DNA of 64,000 nt from contig CALTWF010000009.1 of the NCBI GenBank assembly GCA_943912755.1, forward strand, positions 1-64,000, in the 5' to 3' direction. Below the pieces are notes generated by a model. The model saw only the letters and a list, made by a program, of their open reading frames with translations, searched no databases and was not told the origin of the DNA. Position numbers and translations under genes: made by a program. Origin of the DNA: an uncultured Pseudomonas sp. GTDB lineage: Bacteria; Pseudomonadota; Gammaproteobacteria; Pseudomonadales; Pseudomonadaceae. This document shows positions 55,006 to 63,406 of the stretch, one piece after another (within the stretch, counting starts at the first letter, position 1; each line of letters begins with the position of its first letter).

Positions 55006-55905
55006 TCAGCAGGCGTTACGCGCACGTGCTACCCGCGAGCCGGTAGCACGGCCAAGCACCGCGCTGATGCGCTGGCCGGCGGCGATCAGCTTGTCGAGGT
55101 CGATGCCGGTGTCGATACCCAGGCCTTGCAGCATGTACAGCACGTCCTCGCTGGCCACGTTGCCGCTGGCGCCCTTGGCGTACGGGCAACCGCCGAGGCC
55201 GGCGACCGAGCTGTCGAACACGCTGATGCCCTCCAGCAGGCTGGCATACACGTTGGCCAGGGCCTGGCCGTAGGTGTCGTGGAAATGCCCGGCCAGCTGC
55301 GGGCGCGGCACCTGGGCGCCGACCACGTTGAACAGGTGGCGGGTGGCGCCCGGGGTGCCGGTACCGATGGTGTCGCCCAGCGACACTTCATAGCAGCCCA
55401 TCTCGTACAGCTCGCGGGCCACCGCGGCGACCTGGGCCGCATCCACCTGGCCTTCGTACGGGCAGCCAAGCACGCAGGAGACATAGCCACGCACCCGCAC
55501 ACCGTGCAGGCGCGCGGCCTCCATGATCGGCACGAAGCGTTGCAGGCTGTCGCTGATCGAGCAGTTGATATTGCGCTGGGAGAAGGCCTCGGAGGAGGCG
55601 GCGAACACCGCGACTTCCTTGACCCCGGCACCGAGGGCGTCCTCGAAGCCGCGCATGTTCGGCGCCAGGGCTGCGTAGGTCACCCCTGGCTGCTGGCTGA
55701 TCCCGGCGAAGACTTCGGCCGAACCGGCCATCTGCGGGACCCATTTCGGCGAGACGAAACTGCCGACCTCGACATAGGACAGGCCGGCCTCGGTCAGGTC
55801 GTCGACCAGGCGCACCTTGTCGGCGACGCTGATGGGTTGGGCTTCGTTCTGCAGGCCGTCGCGGGGACCGACTTCGACCAGACGCACTTTGGCGGGCAAT
55901 GGCAT
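55006..55905 (-). CDS. mvaB: Hydroxymethylglutaryl-CoA lyase
   Basis: 299 residues. DRE-TIM lyase family: VRLVEVGPRDGLQNE (5-19) with catalytic Arg-Asp, SVFDSSVAGLGGCPYAKGASGNVASEDV with the catalytic Cys, and HFHDTYGQALANV with metal His. It cleaves 3-hydroxy-3-methylglutaryl-CoA to acetyl-CoA and acetoacetate, the last step of leucine catabolism (LiuE). A merR-type liuR gene lies 22 bases upstream on the same strand. The other liu genes are not in the window, so the pathway is split in this genome. Confidence 0.95.
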   Translation of the reverse strand: MPLPAKVRLVEVGPRDGLQNEAQPISVADKVRLVDDLTEAGLSYVEVGSFVSPKWVPQMAGSAEVFAGISQQPGVTYAALAPNMRGFEDALGAGVKEVAVFAASSEAFSQRNINCSISDSLQRFVPIMEAARLHGVRVRGYVSCVLGCPYEGQVDAAQVAAVARELYEMGCYEVSLGDTIGTGTPGATRHLFNVVGAQVPRPQLAGHFHDTYGQALANVYASLLEGISVFDSSVAGLGGCPYAKGASGNVASEDVLYMLQGLGIDTGIDLDKLIAAGQRISAVLGRATGSRVARARNAC

Positions 55906-55927
55906 GGCGGGGGCTTCCTGGTGGGGC

Positions 55928-56332
55928 TCAATGGCCGTTGTTGTTCTGCTTGTTCAAGGTGCTGGCCAGCGCTTGCTGGCAGCGCTCTTCGGCGGTATCC
56001 AGTTCCAGCTGCATCTGCTGGATGTCGAGCAGTTGCTGTTCCAGCTGGGCGCGGCGCTCGGCGATCTTCGCCAGCATGCTGTTGAGCTGCTTGGTGTTGC
56101 CGCCGGTGGGGTCGTACAGCTCGATCAGCTCGCGGCACTCGGCGAGGGAAAAGCCGATGCGCTTGCCGCGCAGGATGAGTTTCAGGCTGACCTTGTCGCG
56201 GGCCGAGTAGACCCGCTCCAGGCCGCGCCGCTCGGGGCTGAGCAGGCCTTGTTCCTCGTAGAAGCGGATCGCCCGGGTGGTGATGTCCAGTTCGCGGGAC
56301 AGGTCGGAAATGCTGTAGGTCTGGCTGCTCAT
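55928..56332 (-). CDS. liuR: MerR-family regulator, LiuR type
   Basis: 134 residues. MerR HTH: YSISDLSRELDITTRAIRFYEEQGLLSPERRGLERVYSARDKVSLKLILRGKRIGFSLAECRELI, followed by the long coiled dimer helix (NSMLAKIAERRAQLEQQLLDIQQMQLELDTAEERC) and no metal-binding Cys array. LiuR represses leucine/isovalerate catabolism genes in proteobacteria. A perfect palindrome of LiuR type lies 49-64 bases upstream. Forms an operon with mvaB. Confidence 0.88.
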   Translation of the reverse strand: MSSQTYSISDLSRELDITTRAIRFYEEQGLLSPERRGLERVYSARDKVSLKLILRGKRIGFSLAECRELIELYDPTGGNTKQLNSMLAKIAERRAQLEQQLLDIQQMQLELDTAEERCQQALASTLNKQNNNGH

Positions 56333-56380
56333 GGGCGGGGCTCTGGCGTGAAGGCAATGGCGCCTAACCTAAAGCCAGGT

Positions 56381-56396
56381 TGACGTATACGTCAAG
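56381..56396 (-). promoter_or_regulatory. LiuR operator overlapping the liuR-mvaB promoter
   Basis: TTGACGTATACGTCAA, a perfect 16-bp palindrome whose TTGACG doubles as a -35. A TAGGTT-like -10 lies 18 bases further on the minus strand, giving the long spacer typical of MerR promoters. Confidence 0.7.
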
Positions 56397-56429
56397 GTGA
56401 TTGGCGGTGTCCTTCACAGGGTTTTGCAG

Positions 56430-56594
56430 CGACTCGGACCCTGTGGGAGATTCTAGGGTGGCAGGCAAGCAGATTGATGTTGTGACTGCTGGCCTCATCG
56501 TCGGCAAGCCGACTCCCACAGGGCTCACAGCCAGCCTCAGTCTCTGTGCTCGACTCGGACCCTGTGGGAGCTGGCTTGCCAGCGATAAATGGCC
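56430..56594. repeat. REP pair with flanking 20-base direct repeat
   Basis: GGCCTCATCGTCGGCAAGCCGACTCCCACAG (56491-56521) faces CTGTGGGAGCTGGCTTGCCAGCGAT (56562-56586). CGACTCGGACCCTGTGGGAG occurs at 56430-56449 and again at 56551-56570, suggesting a duplicated or broken extra REP unit. Confidence 0.8.
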
Positions 56595-56604
56595 CAGACA
56601 ACCT

Positions 56605-57264
56605 CTATTTACCTGTCATCCGCCAAATGACTTCCCACAACCGCGCATCCTCGAAATCCGCCACCACCAGCTGTGCCCCCGCCGCCAGCAACGCCTCGGC
56701 CGTCTGGCTGGTCGACAGGCCCACGGTAAAGATCCCCGCGCCACTGGCCGCCTTCACCCCCGGCACCGAGTCCTCGAAGGCCAGCGCCCGATCCGCCTGC
56801 GCGCCCAGGCGCTGCAGGCCGGTGAGGTAGGGCAGCGGGTCCGGCTTGGCCCTGGGCAGCTCTTCCGCCACCAGCACGTGTTCGAAACGTCCTTGCAGGT
56901 CCAGCGCCTTGAGCATGTGCTCGGCATTGGCCCGTGGCGCATTGGTTACCACCGCCATGCCGATGCTGCGGCTCTCGGTGTACTCCAGCAGGCGGACCAG
57001 GCCGGGCGTCGCCTGCAGGGTCGGCGACAGTTGGCGAAAGCGTGCTTCCTTGCGGTCGGCGAAGGCCTGGTGCTCGCTCAGCGGGCGGTCGGGAAACAGG
57101 TAGCGGCACAGGTCGGCATTGGCCCGTCCGCTGATATGCGCGTCGAACTCTGCCTCGGTGAGGGTGCGGCCGTCCTCGTGGAGCAACTGCTGCATAGCCA
57201 GCAGATGGAGCTTGTCGGTATCGGCGAGGGTGCCGTCGAGGTCGAAGAGCAGGGCGTCGAGCAT
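56605..57264 (-). CDS. HAD-superfamily phosphatase (phosphoglycolate/beta-phosphoglucomutase-like)
   Basis: 219 residues. Motif I DLDGTLADTD (8-17), motif II VVTNAPR (~105-111), Lys in PRAKPDPLPY (~138-147), motif IV AFEDSVPGVKAA (~162-173). A C1-cap subfamily member, so a soluble phosphatase or mutase acting on a small sugar phosphate; phosphoglycolate phosphatase and sugar-phosphatase are both possible. Divergent from lexA2 across 81 bases. Confidence 0.88.
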   Translation of the reverse strand: MLDALLFDLDGTLADTDKLHLLAMQQLLHEDGRTLTEAEFDAHISGRANADLCRYLFPDRPLSEHQAFADRKEARFRQLSPTLQATPGLVRLLEYTESRSIGMAVVTNAPRANAEHMLKALDLQGRFEHVLVAEELPRAKPDPLPYLTGLQRLGAQADRALAFEDSVPGVKAASGAGIFTVGLSTSQTAEALLAAGAQLVVADFEDARLWEVIWRMTGK

Positions 57265-57339
57265 GGTGCGTATCCGTAAAACGATGAGCGGGCATCATAC
57301 CCGCCGATCGACGGGGCTGGTCAGCGGAGTACGAAAAGA

Positions 57340-57351
57340 GTACAAATGTGC
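57340..57351 (+). promoter_or_regulatory. LexA2 operator
   Basis: GTAC-AAAT-GTGC is an exact match to the GTAC-N4-GTGC site described for P. putida LexA2. It overlaps the first ATG of lexA2. A second GTAC lies 11 bases upstream (57329). It implies autoregulation of the whole lexA2-imuA-imuB-dnaE2 operon. Confidence 0.85.
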
Positions 57352-57963
57352 CCCATGACCAGACTCTCTCCCAAACGCAGCGCCATCCTCACCTTCATCC
57401 GTGACCGCATCACCGGAGAAGGCCGGCCGCCGAGCCTCGCCGATATCGCCCAGGCCTTCGGCTTCGCCTCGCGCAGCGTGGCGCGCAAGCATGTCCAGGC
57501 CCTGTGCGAGGCCGGTTTCATCGAAATCACCCCCAACCAGGCGCGCAGCATCCGCCTGGCCGGGCCCCTGCGCCGCCCCGAAGTGCTGGAGATCCCGGTG
57601 CTCGGCCAGGTGGCCGCCGGCCGGCCGATCGGCCCGGACGTGGATATCCACGAGCAACTGATGCTCGATGCCCACCTGTTCAGCCGCAGCCCGGACTACC
57701 TGCTCAAGGTCCGCGGCGACTCGATGATCGACGACGGCATCCTCGATGGCGACCTGGTGGGCATCCGCCAGCAGCCCGACCCCCGTGACGGCCAGATCGT
57801 GGTTGCCCGGCTCGATGGCGAGGTGACCATCAAGCGTTTCGAACGCGGCAACGGCCACTATCGCCTGCTGCCGCGCAACCCGGCCTATGAGCCGATCGTT
57901 GTCGGCCCGGACCGCGACTTCGTCATCGAAGGCGTGTTCTGCGGCCTGGTGAGGCGTGACTGA
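57346..57963 (+). CDS. lexA2: SOS repressor LexA2
   Basis: 205 residues if begun at ATG 57346; ATG 57355 is the alternative and would leave the LexA2 box fully upstream. N-terminal HTH (PPSLADIAQAFGFASRSVARKHVQALCEAGFIE), cleavage site Ala91-Gly92 in GQVAAGRPIG, catalytic Ser126 in RGDSM and Lys163 in EVTIKRF; the 37-residue Ser-Lys spacing equals E. coli LexA. It represses its own mutagenesis cassette and self-cleaves with RecA filaments after DNA damage. Its stop overlaps imuA by one base. Confidence 0.94.
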   Translation: MCPMTRLSPKRSAILTFIRDRITGEGRPPSLADIAQAFGFASRSVARKHVQALCEAGFIEITPNQARSIRLAGPLRRPEVLEIPVLGQVAAGRPIGPDVDIHEQLMLDAHLFSRSPDYLLKVRGDSMIDDGILDGDLVGIRQQPDPRDGQIVVARLDGEVTIKRFERGNGHYRLLPRNPAYEPIVVGPDRDFVIEGVFCGLVRRD

Positions 57964-58583
57964 TGGGCGCCGTGGTCAGCCTCGACGGGCTGCTCGATAC
58001 CCGGCGCGTGTGGAAGGGCCGGCCGGCGGTCGAGGACCATGGCCTGCAACCCACCGGGCATGCCGCGCTGGATGCGCTGTTGCCCGGCGGTGGCTGGCCG
58101 GCGGCGGCCCTCAGCGAACTGTTGCTGGCGGAGGAGGGCGCCGGTGAGCTGCAACTGCTCTGGCCCAGCCTGGCGCGCCTGAGTTCGGCCGGCGAGCGGG
58201 TGGTGCTGGTGGCGCCGCCGTTCATTCCCTATCCCCCGGCCTGGCAGGCGGCGGGCGTCGACCTGCGCTGGCTGTCGGTGATCGCCGCCGACAGCAAGGA
58301 AAGCCTGTGGGCCGCCGAGCAATGCCTGCGCTCCGGCAGTTGCGCCGCCGTGCTGTGCTGGCCGCAGCGGGCCGACGACCGTGCCTTGCGGCGCTTGCAG
58401 GTGGCCGCGGAAACCGGCCAGGCCCTGGCCTTCGCCTGCCGCGGACAGAGCGCGGCATTGAACCCTTCGCCCGCCGCCCTGCGCATCGCCATCGACACCC
58501 GGCCGGCGCAGTGGCGGGTACTCAAGTGCCGTGGTGGCCTGGCGCCGAACCGACCGATCGCCGCCAGCGGGCGCGTGGGGTGA
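57963..58583 (+). CDS. imuA: Mutagenesis cassette protein ImuA
   Basis: 206 residues. RecA/SulA-like fold without a full Walker A: HAALDALLPGGGWPAAALSELL, LVAPPFIPYPPAWQAAGVDLRWLSVI, and WAAEQCLRSGSCAAVLCWP are ImuA signatures. Translation is coupled to lexA2 (TGATG). ImuA works with ImuB and DnaE2 in damage-induced translesion synthesis; its exact role is accessory. Confidence 0.92.
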   Translation: MGAVVSLDGLLDTRRVWKGRPAVEDHGLQPTGHAALDALLPGGGWPAAALSELLLAEEGAGELQLLWPSLARLSSAGERVVLVAPPFIPYPPAWQAAGVDLRWLSVIAADSKESLWAAEQCLRSGSCAAVLCWPQRADDRALRRLQVAAETGQALAFACRGQSAALNPSPAALRIAIDTRPAQWRVLKCRGGLAPNRPIAASGRVG

Positions 58584-58589
58584 GACGCC

Positions 58590-60008
58590 ATGCTCTGGGC
58601 CTGCATCCTGTTACCGCAACTGGCGCTCGACAGCGTCCTGCGCGGCCGTGACGACGCCGACCAGCCGCTGGTGCTGCTGACCGGCCCGGCCAACCGCCGC
58701 GTGCTGCAGGCGGTCAATCCGGCTGCCCGCGACCTCGGCCTGCGCGCCGGGCAGAGCCTGACCACGGCCCAGGCCCTGGCCCAGGGCTTCACCACGGTCG
58801 AGCACGATCCCGCCGCCACCGAGCGCCAGCAGCAATTGCTCGCGGCCTGGGCCTATCGCTTCAGTTCCCAGGTCAGCCTGCATTACCCCCGCGCCCTGTT
58901 GCTGGAGGTGCAATCCAGTCTCGGTCTGTTCGGGCCCTGGCCCAGATTCGAGTCGCGTTTGCGTGAGGAGTTGAAGGCCCTGGGCTTCAGTCATCGCATC
59001 GTTCTCGCCAGCAATCCGGTAGCCGCGCGAATGCTGGCCAACGCCCATGACGGGTTGGCGACCCAGGATCCCGACAGCACCCGCGCCGCCCTGGCCGCCA
59101 TGCCCATCGACCGCCTCGGCCTGCCGCCTGAAGCCGCGACCGCCTTCAAGCGCATGGGCCTGCGCCATCTCGACCAGGTGCTGAGACTGCCCCGGGAAAC
59201 CCTGGCCCGGCGCTTTGCCGCCCAGGTGCAACTGCATCTGGACCGCCTGCTCGGCCTGCGCGCCATGGCCCTGGACTGCTACCTGCCGCCGGACCGCTTC
59301 GAGTCGCGGCTGGAGCTGAATTTCGATGTGGAATCCAGCCAGGCGCTGCTGTTCCCGCTACGGCGGATGATCGAGGACCTGGCCGCCTTTCTTGCTGGTC
59401 GCGATGCCGGGGTGCAGCGCTTCAACCTGTTCATGGAGCATGCCGAGGGCGCCGACACGCGGTTGCAGGTTGGCCTGCTGGCGGCCGAGCGCGATGCCGG
59501 GCGCCTGCTGGAGCTGGCTCGCGGCCGACTCGAACAACTGACCCTGCGTGCCCCGGTGCGCAACCTGCGCCTGACCGCCGAAGAGCTGCCGGCCTTCGTT
59601 CCCCTGGCGGGCGAACTGTTCTCGGCCCGTGCCCAGCAACAGCAAGGTTGGGAACAATTGCGCGAACGCCTGCGTGCGCGCCTGGGCGATGACGCGGTGC
59701 GTGCGGTGGGCGCGGTGGCCGATCACCGTCCGGAATGCGCCTGGCGCAGTGCCGATCTGCCGGTGGCTTCCGGGTCTTGTCCGGCGCCGCGTCCCGGCTG
59801 GTTGCTGGAAGCACCGCGCGCCCTGCCGCTGAACGGCCTGCGCCTGCTTGCCGGGCCGGAGCGCATCGAGTCCGGCTGGTGGGACGGCGGTGATGTGCGC
59901 CGCGATTACTACCGGGTGGAAACCGCGACCGGCCAGCGCGGCTGGGCCTACCGCCAGCTCGGCGAACCCCGCGACGGCCCGCTGTGGCTGCAGGGCTGGT
60001 TCGCATGA
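58590..60008 (+). CDS. imuB: Y-family-polymerase-like mutagenesis protein ImuB
   Basis: 472 residues. Y-family organisation, but the N-terminal catalytic acidic residues are missing: WACILLPQLALDSVL replaces the D-x-D/E start, consistent with ImuB being a non-catalytic adaptor that binds the beta clamp. LGLFGPWPRFESRLREEL and the HhH region LPPEAATAFKRMGLRHLDQVLRLPRETLARRF are family features. It ends 4 bases into dnaE2 (ATGA overlap). Confidence 0.93.
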   Translation: MLWACILLPQLALDSVLRGRDDADQPLVLLTGPANRRVLQAVNPAARDLGLRAGQSLTTAQALAQGFTTVEHDPAATERQQQLLAAWAYRFSSQVSLHYPRALLLEVQSSLGLFGPWPRFESRLREELKALGFSHRIVLASNPVAARMLANAHDGLATQDPDSTRAALAAMPIDRLGLPPEAATAFKRMGLRHLDQVLRLPRETLARRFAAQVQLHLDRLLGLRAMALDCYLPPDRFESRLELNFDVESSQALLFPLRRMIEDLAAFLAGRDAGVQRFNLFMEHAEGADTRLQVGLLAAERDAGRLLELARGRLEQLTLRAPVRNLRLTAEELPAFVPLAGELFSARAQQQQGWEQLRERLRARLGDDAVRAVGAVADHRPECAWRSADLPVASGSCPAPRPGWLLEAPRALPLNGLRLLAGPERIESGWWDGGDVRRDYYRVETATGQRGWAYRQLGEPRDGPLWLQGWFA

Positions 60009-63000
60009 GCGGCTATGCCGAGTTGCACTGCCTGTCGAACTTCAGTTTCCAGCGCGGGGCCTCCAGCGCCATGGAGCTTTTCGGGCGGGCGAAACAGCAG
60101 GGCTACCAGGCCCTGGCAATCACCGACGAATGCACCCTGGCCGGGATCGTCCGGGCCTGGGATGCGGCGAGGAAGGTTGAACTGCCGCTGATCGTCGGCA
60201 GCGAGATGCGCGTGGAAGACGGGCCGAAGCTGGTGCTGCTGGTGGAGAGCCCGACGGGCTACCAGCGCCTGTGCGGGTTGATCACCCAGGCCCGGCGACG
60301 CACGGAAAAGGGCAGCTACCGGGTGCTGCGCGAGGACTTCGAGCAACCCATGGACGGCCTGCTGGCGCTGTGGGTTCCGGACGCCACGGACGACCCGGCC
60401 CCGGGTCGCTGGTTGCGCGAGGTTTTCGGCGAACGCCTATGGCTGGCAGTCCATCTTCACCACGGCCATGACGACCGCCAGCGCCTGCAAGACCTGCTGG
60501 CCCTGGCCCGCGACCTGGATATCCCCCCGCTGGCCTGCGGCGACGTGCATATGCACAGCCGCGGGCGGCGGGCCTTGCAGGACTGCATGACCGCCATCCG
60601 CCATCACACCACCGTCGCCGAGGCCGGGCATCGCCTGTTCGCCAATGGCGAGCGCCATCTCCGTCCGGTGGAGCAACTGGCCGCGTTGTATCCCGCGGCG
60701 TTGCTGGAAGAAACCACACGGATCGCCGAGCGTTGTCACTTCGAACTCAAGTGCGACATCAATTACCAATACCCCCACGAAATCGTGCCCCGGGGCTACA
60801 CCGCCGGCGCCTGGCTGCGTGACCTCTGCGAGCGAAGAATTCCCACGCGCTGGCCGTCCGGTATCAGCGACAAGAATCGCGAAGCGCTGGAACACGAGCT
60901 CGATCTGATCACCGACCTGCAGTACGAGTCCTATTTCCTTACCGTCTACGACATCGTCAATTTCGCCCGCGAGCAAGGCATCCTCTGCCAGGGTCGTGGC
61001 TCGGCGGCCAACTCGGTGGTGTGTTTCGTCCTCGGCATCACCGAACTGGACCCGAGCCACACCAGCCTGCTGTTCGAACGCTTCCTCTCCCGCGAGCGCA
61101 ACGAGCCGCCGGATATCGACGTTGACTTCGAACACGACCGCCGCGAGGAAGTCCTGCAGTACGTGTTCCGGCGCTACGGTCGTCATCGCGCGGCGCTGAC
61201 GGCGGTGGTCAGTACCTATCATGCTTCCGGCGCGGTGCGGGATATCGGCCGGGTGCTGGGCCTGCCGCCGGACCAGTTGGGTGCCTTGTCCGACTGCTGC
61301 GGGCGCTGGAGCGACCGGGTGCCGTCGCCCGAACGCCTGATGGAAGCCGGTTTCGATCCGGACAGCCCGCTGCTGCACCGGGTCCTGACCCTGACCGGCG
61401 AGCTGATGGGCTTCCCCCGGCACCTGTCCCAGCACCCCGGCGGTTTCGTCATCAGCGAGCAGCCGCTGGATACCCTGGTGCCGGTGGAGAACGCCGCCAT
61501 GCAAGAACGCACGGTGATCCAGTGGGACAAGGACGACCTCGACATGATGGGCCTGCTCAAGGTCGATGTACTGGCCCTCGGCATGCTCAGCGCTTTACGT
61601 CGCTGTTTCGATCTCTACGAAGTGCATCGCGGCAAGCGCCTTAGCATCGCCGGAGTCCCGGCGGATGATCGCCCCACCTACGACATGATCAGCCGCGCCG
61701 ACACCATCGGCGTGTTCCAGATCGAATCGCGTGCGCAGATGGCCATGCTGCCGAGGCTCAGGCCACAGAAGTTCTACGACCTGGTGATCCAGGTAGCGAT
61801 CGTGCGGCCGGGTCCGATCCAGGGGGATATGGTCCATCCCTTCCTGCGTCGGCGAAACAAGCAGGAACCCGTGGAGTACCCCTCGAAGGCGCTTGAGGCA
61901 GTCTTCGAGCGGACCCTTGGCGTGCCGCTGTTCCAGGAGCAGGTCATGTCCCTGGCCATCGTCGCCGCCGACTTCACCCCCGGTGAAGCGGACGAGCTGC
62001 GTCGTTCCATGGCCGCCTGGAAGCGTCATGGCGGGCTCGAACCGCACCGCATCCGTCTTACCGAGGGCATGCTGCGCAACGGCTACGATCTGGCGTTCGC
62101 CGAGCGCATCTTCGAGCAGATCAAGGGCTTCGGCAGCTACGGCTTCCCCGAGTCCCACGCCGCCAGCTTCGCCCTGCTGACCTACGCCAGTTGCTGGCTC
62201 AAGTGCCATGAGCCGGCGATCTTCGCCTGCGCCCTGATCAACAGCTGGCCCATGGGTTTCTACAGTCCGGACCAGATTCTCCAGGACGCCCGCCGGCACC
62301 GCATCGAGATCCGCCCACTGGATGTCCATCACAGCCATTGGGATTGCAGCCTGGAGCCGGGGGAGGGTGGGGCGCTGGCCCTGCGTATCGGGCTGCGGCA
62401 GATTCGCGGATTTCGCGAAGACGACGCCGTGCGTCTGGTCCGGGTGCGTGAGGCCTGTGCATTCCGCGATGTCGGCGACCTGTGCCTGCGCGCCGGACTC
62501 GACGGCCGCGCCCGCGACCTGCTGGCCGATGCCGGAGCCCTCGCCGCACTGGCCGGGCACCGTTACCAGGCACGCTGGGAAGTGGCGGCGGTGCAGGCGC
62601 AACTGCCGTTGTTCGCTGCCGTCGAGGCAACACCTGAAGTCGCGGTGGCGTTACCTGCGCCAAGCGTGGGCGAGGACCTGTTCGCCGATTACAACAGCAT
62701 CGGCACCACCCTTGGTCCGCATCCACTGAGCCTGCTGCGGCGTCGCCTCACCGCCATGGGCTGTCGCAGTTCGCGGGCGCTGGACGATGTCGAGCACGGC
62801 GACAGCATCAGCGTGGCCGGGCTGGTGGTGGGGCGGCAGCGACCACAGACCGCCAGTGGCGTGACCTTCGTCACTTTGGAAGACGAATTCGGCATGCTCA
62901 ACGTGGTGGTCTGGCGCGATCTGGCCGAGCGCCAGCGGCGGGTACTGGTGGGCTCGCAGTTGATGCAGGTGCGCGGCAAGCTGGAGTTCGCCGACGGCGT

Positions 63001-63082
63001 GCGCCATCTGATTGCGCGGAGAATGGAAGATCTCAGCCCGCTATTGAGCGGGCTGGATGTGCGCAGTCGGGACTTTCATTGA
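60005..63082 (+). CDS. dnaE2: Error-prone DNA polymerase DnaE2 (ImuC)
   Basis: 1025 residues from ATG 60005. C-family polymerase: PHP domain at the N-terminus (YAELHCLSNFSFQRGAS, ALAITDECTLAG, ACGDVHMHSRGRRALQD), palm with ARPGPIQGD-like RPGPIQGDMVHPFLRRR and the catalytic PPDIDVDFEHDRREEV, thumb/finger SYGFPESHAASFALLTYASCWLK. The C-terminal OB fold is VAGLVVGRQRPQTASGVTFVTLEDEFGMLNVVVW. It is the catalytic polymerase of the LexA2-controlled cassette. The short C-terminus without the tau/clamp region of DnaE1 is normal for DnaE2. Confidence 0.95.
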   Translation: MSGYAELHCLSNFSFQRGASSAMELFGRAKQQGYQALAITDECTLAGIVRAWDAARKVELPLIVGSEMRVEDGPKLVLLVESPTGYQRLCGLITQARRRTEKGSYRVLREDFEQPMDGLLALWVPDATDDPAPGRWLREVFGERLWLAVHLHHGHDDRQRLQDLLALARDLDIPPLACGDVHMHSRGRRALQDCMTAIRHHTTVAEAGHRLFANGERHLRPVEQLAALYPAALLEETTRIAERCHFELKCDINYQYPHEIVPRGYTAGAWLRDLCERRIPTRWPSGISDKNREALEHELDLITDLQYESYFLTVYDIVNFAREQGILCQGRGSAANSVVCFVLGITELDPSHTSLLFERFLSRERNEPPDIDVDFEHDRREEVLQYVFRRYGRHRAALTAVVSTYHASGAVRDIGRVLGLPPDQLGALSDCCGRWSDRVPSPERLMEAGFDPDSPLLHRVLTLTGELMGFPRHLSQHPGGFVISEQPLDTLVPVENAAMQERTVIQWDKDDLDMMGLLKVDVLALGMLSALRRCFDLYEVHRGKRLSIAGVPADDRPTYDMISRADTIGVFQIESRAQMAMLPRLRPQKFYDLVIQVAIVRPGPIQGDMVHPFLRRRNKQEPVEYPSKALEAVFERTLGVPLFQEQVMSLAIVAADFTPGEADELRRSMAAWKRHGGLEPHRIRLTEGMLRNGYDLAFAERIFEQIKGFGSYGFPESHAASFALLTYASCWLKCHEPAIFACALINSWPMGFYSPDQILQDARRHRIEIRPLDVHHSHWDCSLEPGEGGALALRIGLRQIRGFREDDAVRLVRVREACAFRDVGDLCLRAGLDGRARDLLADAGALAALAGHRYQARWEVAAVQAQLPLFAAVEATPEVAVALPAPSVGEDLFADYNSIGTTLGPHPLSLLRRRLTAMGCRSSRALDDVEHGDSISVAGLVVGRQRPQTASGVTFVTLEDEFGMLNVVVWRDLAERQRRVLVGSQLMQVRGKLEFADGVRHLIARRMEDLSPLLSGLDVRSRDFH

Positions 63083-63208
63083 GCGCCTCGAGGCATGCAA
63101 CACTTTGAAAAGTATGTAAGGAGAAATTCATATCATTGGTTTTTTTGTAGCTCTATAAATACGCCCCTTTCAAAGTCGCAGCCGATTACAGGGGATGGAT
63201 GAGTCGCA

Positions 63209-63403
63209 ATGAGTGAATTCGGATGGGCGTTGACCATGGGCTTTGTCGTGGCCATCGCCGCGGTGGGGATGTTTATCCGGCGGACCGGCCAGCGCCTGAC
63301 GCCGATGCTGGCGCTGTTGCCAATACCGGCGGCGTTCCTGCTGGCGGGCCTGTTGCTGACGACCTGGCGTGCGCTCACGCTCGGGGTCAAGTTCACCCAG
63401 TGA
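63209..63403 (+). CDS. Small two-helix membrane protein
   Basis: 64 residues: MSEFGWALTMGFVVAIAAVGMFIRRTG, a basic loop, then PMLALLPIPAAFLLAGLLLTTWRALTLG. Two hydrophobic helices and positive-inside loops. GGATGAGTCGCA precedes the ATG. Function unknown. It lies 126 bases after dnaE2 in an AT-richer gap and ends 3 bases before the convergent aldo/keto reductase stop. Confidence 0.65.
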   Translation: MSEFGWALTMGFVVAIAAVGMFIRRTGQRLTPMLALLPIPAAFLLAGLLLTTWRALTLGVKFTQ

Positions 63404-63406
63404 TGC

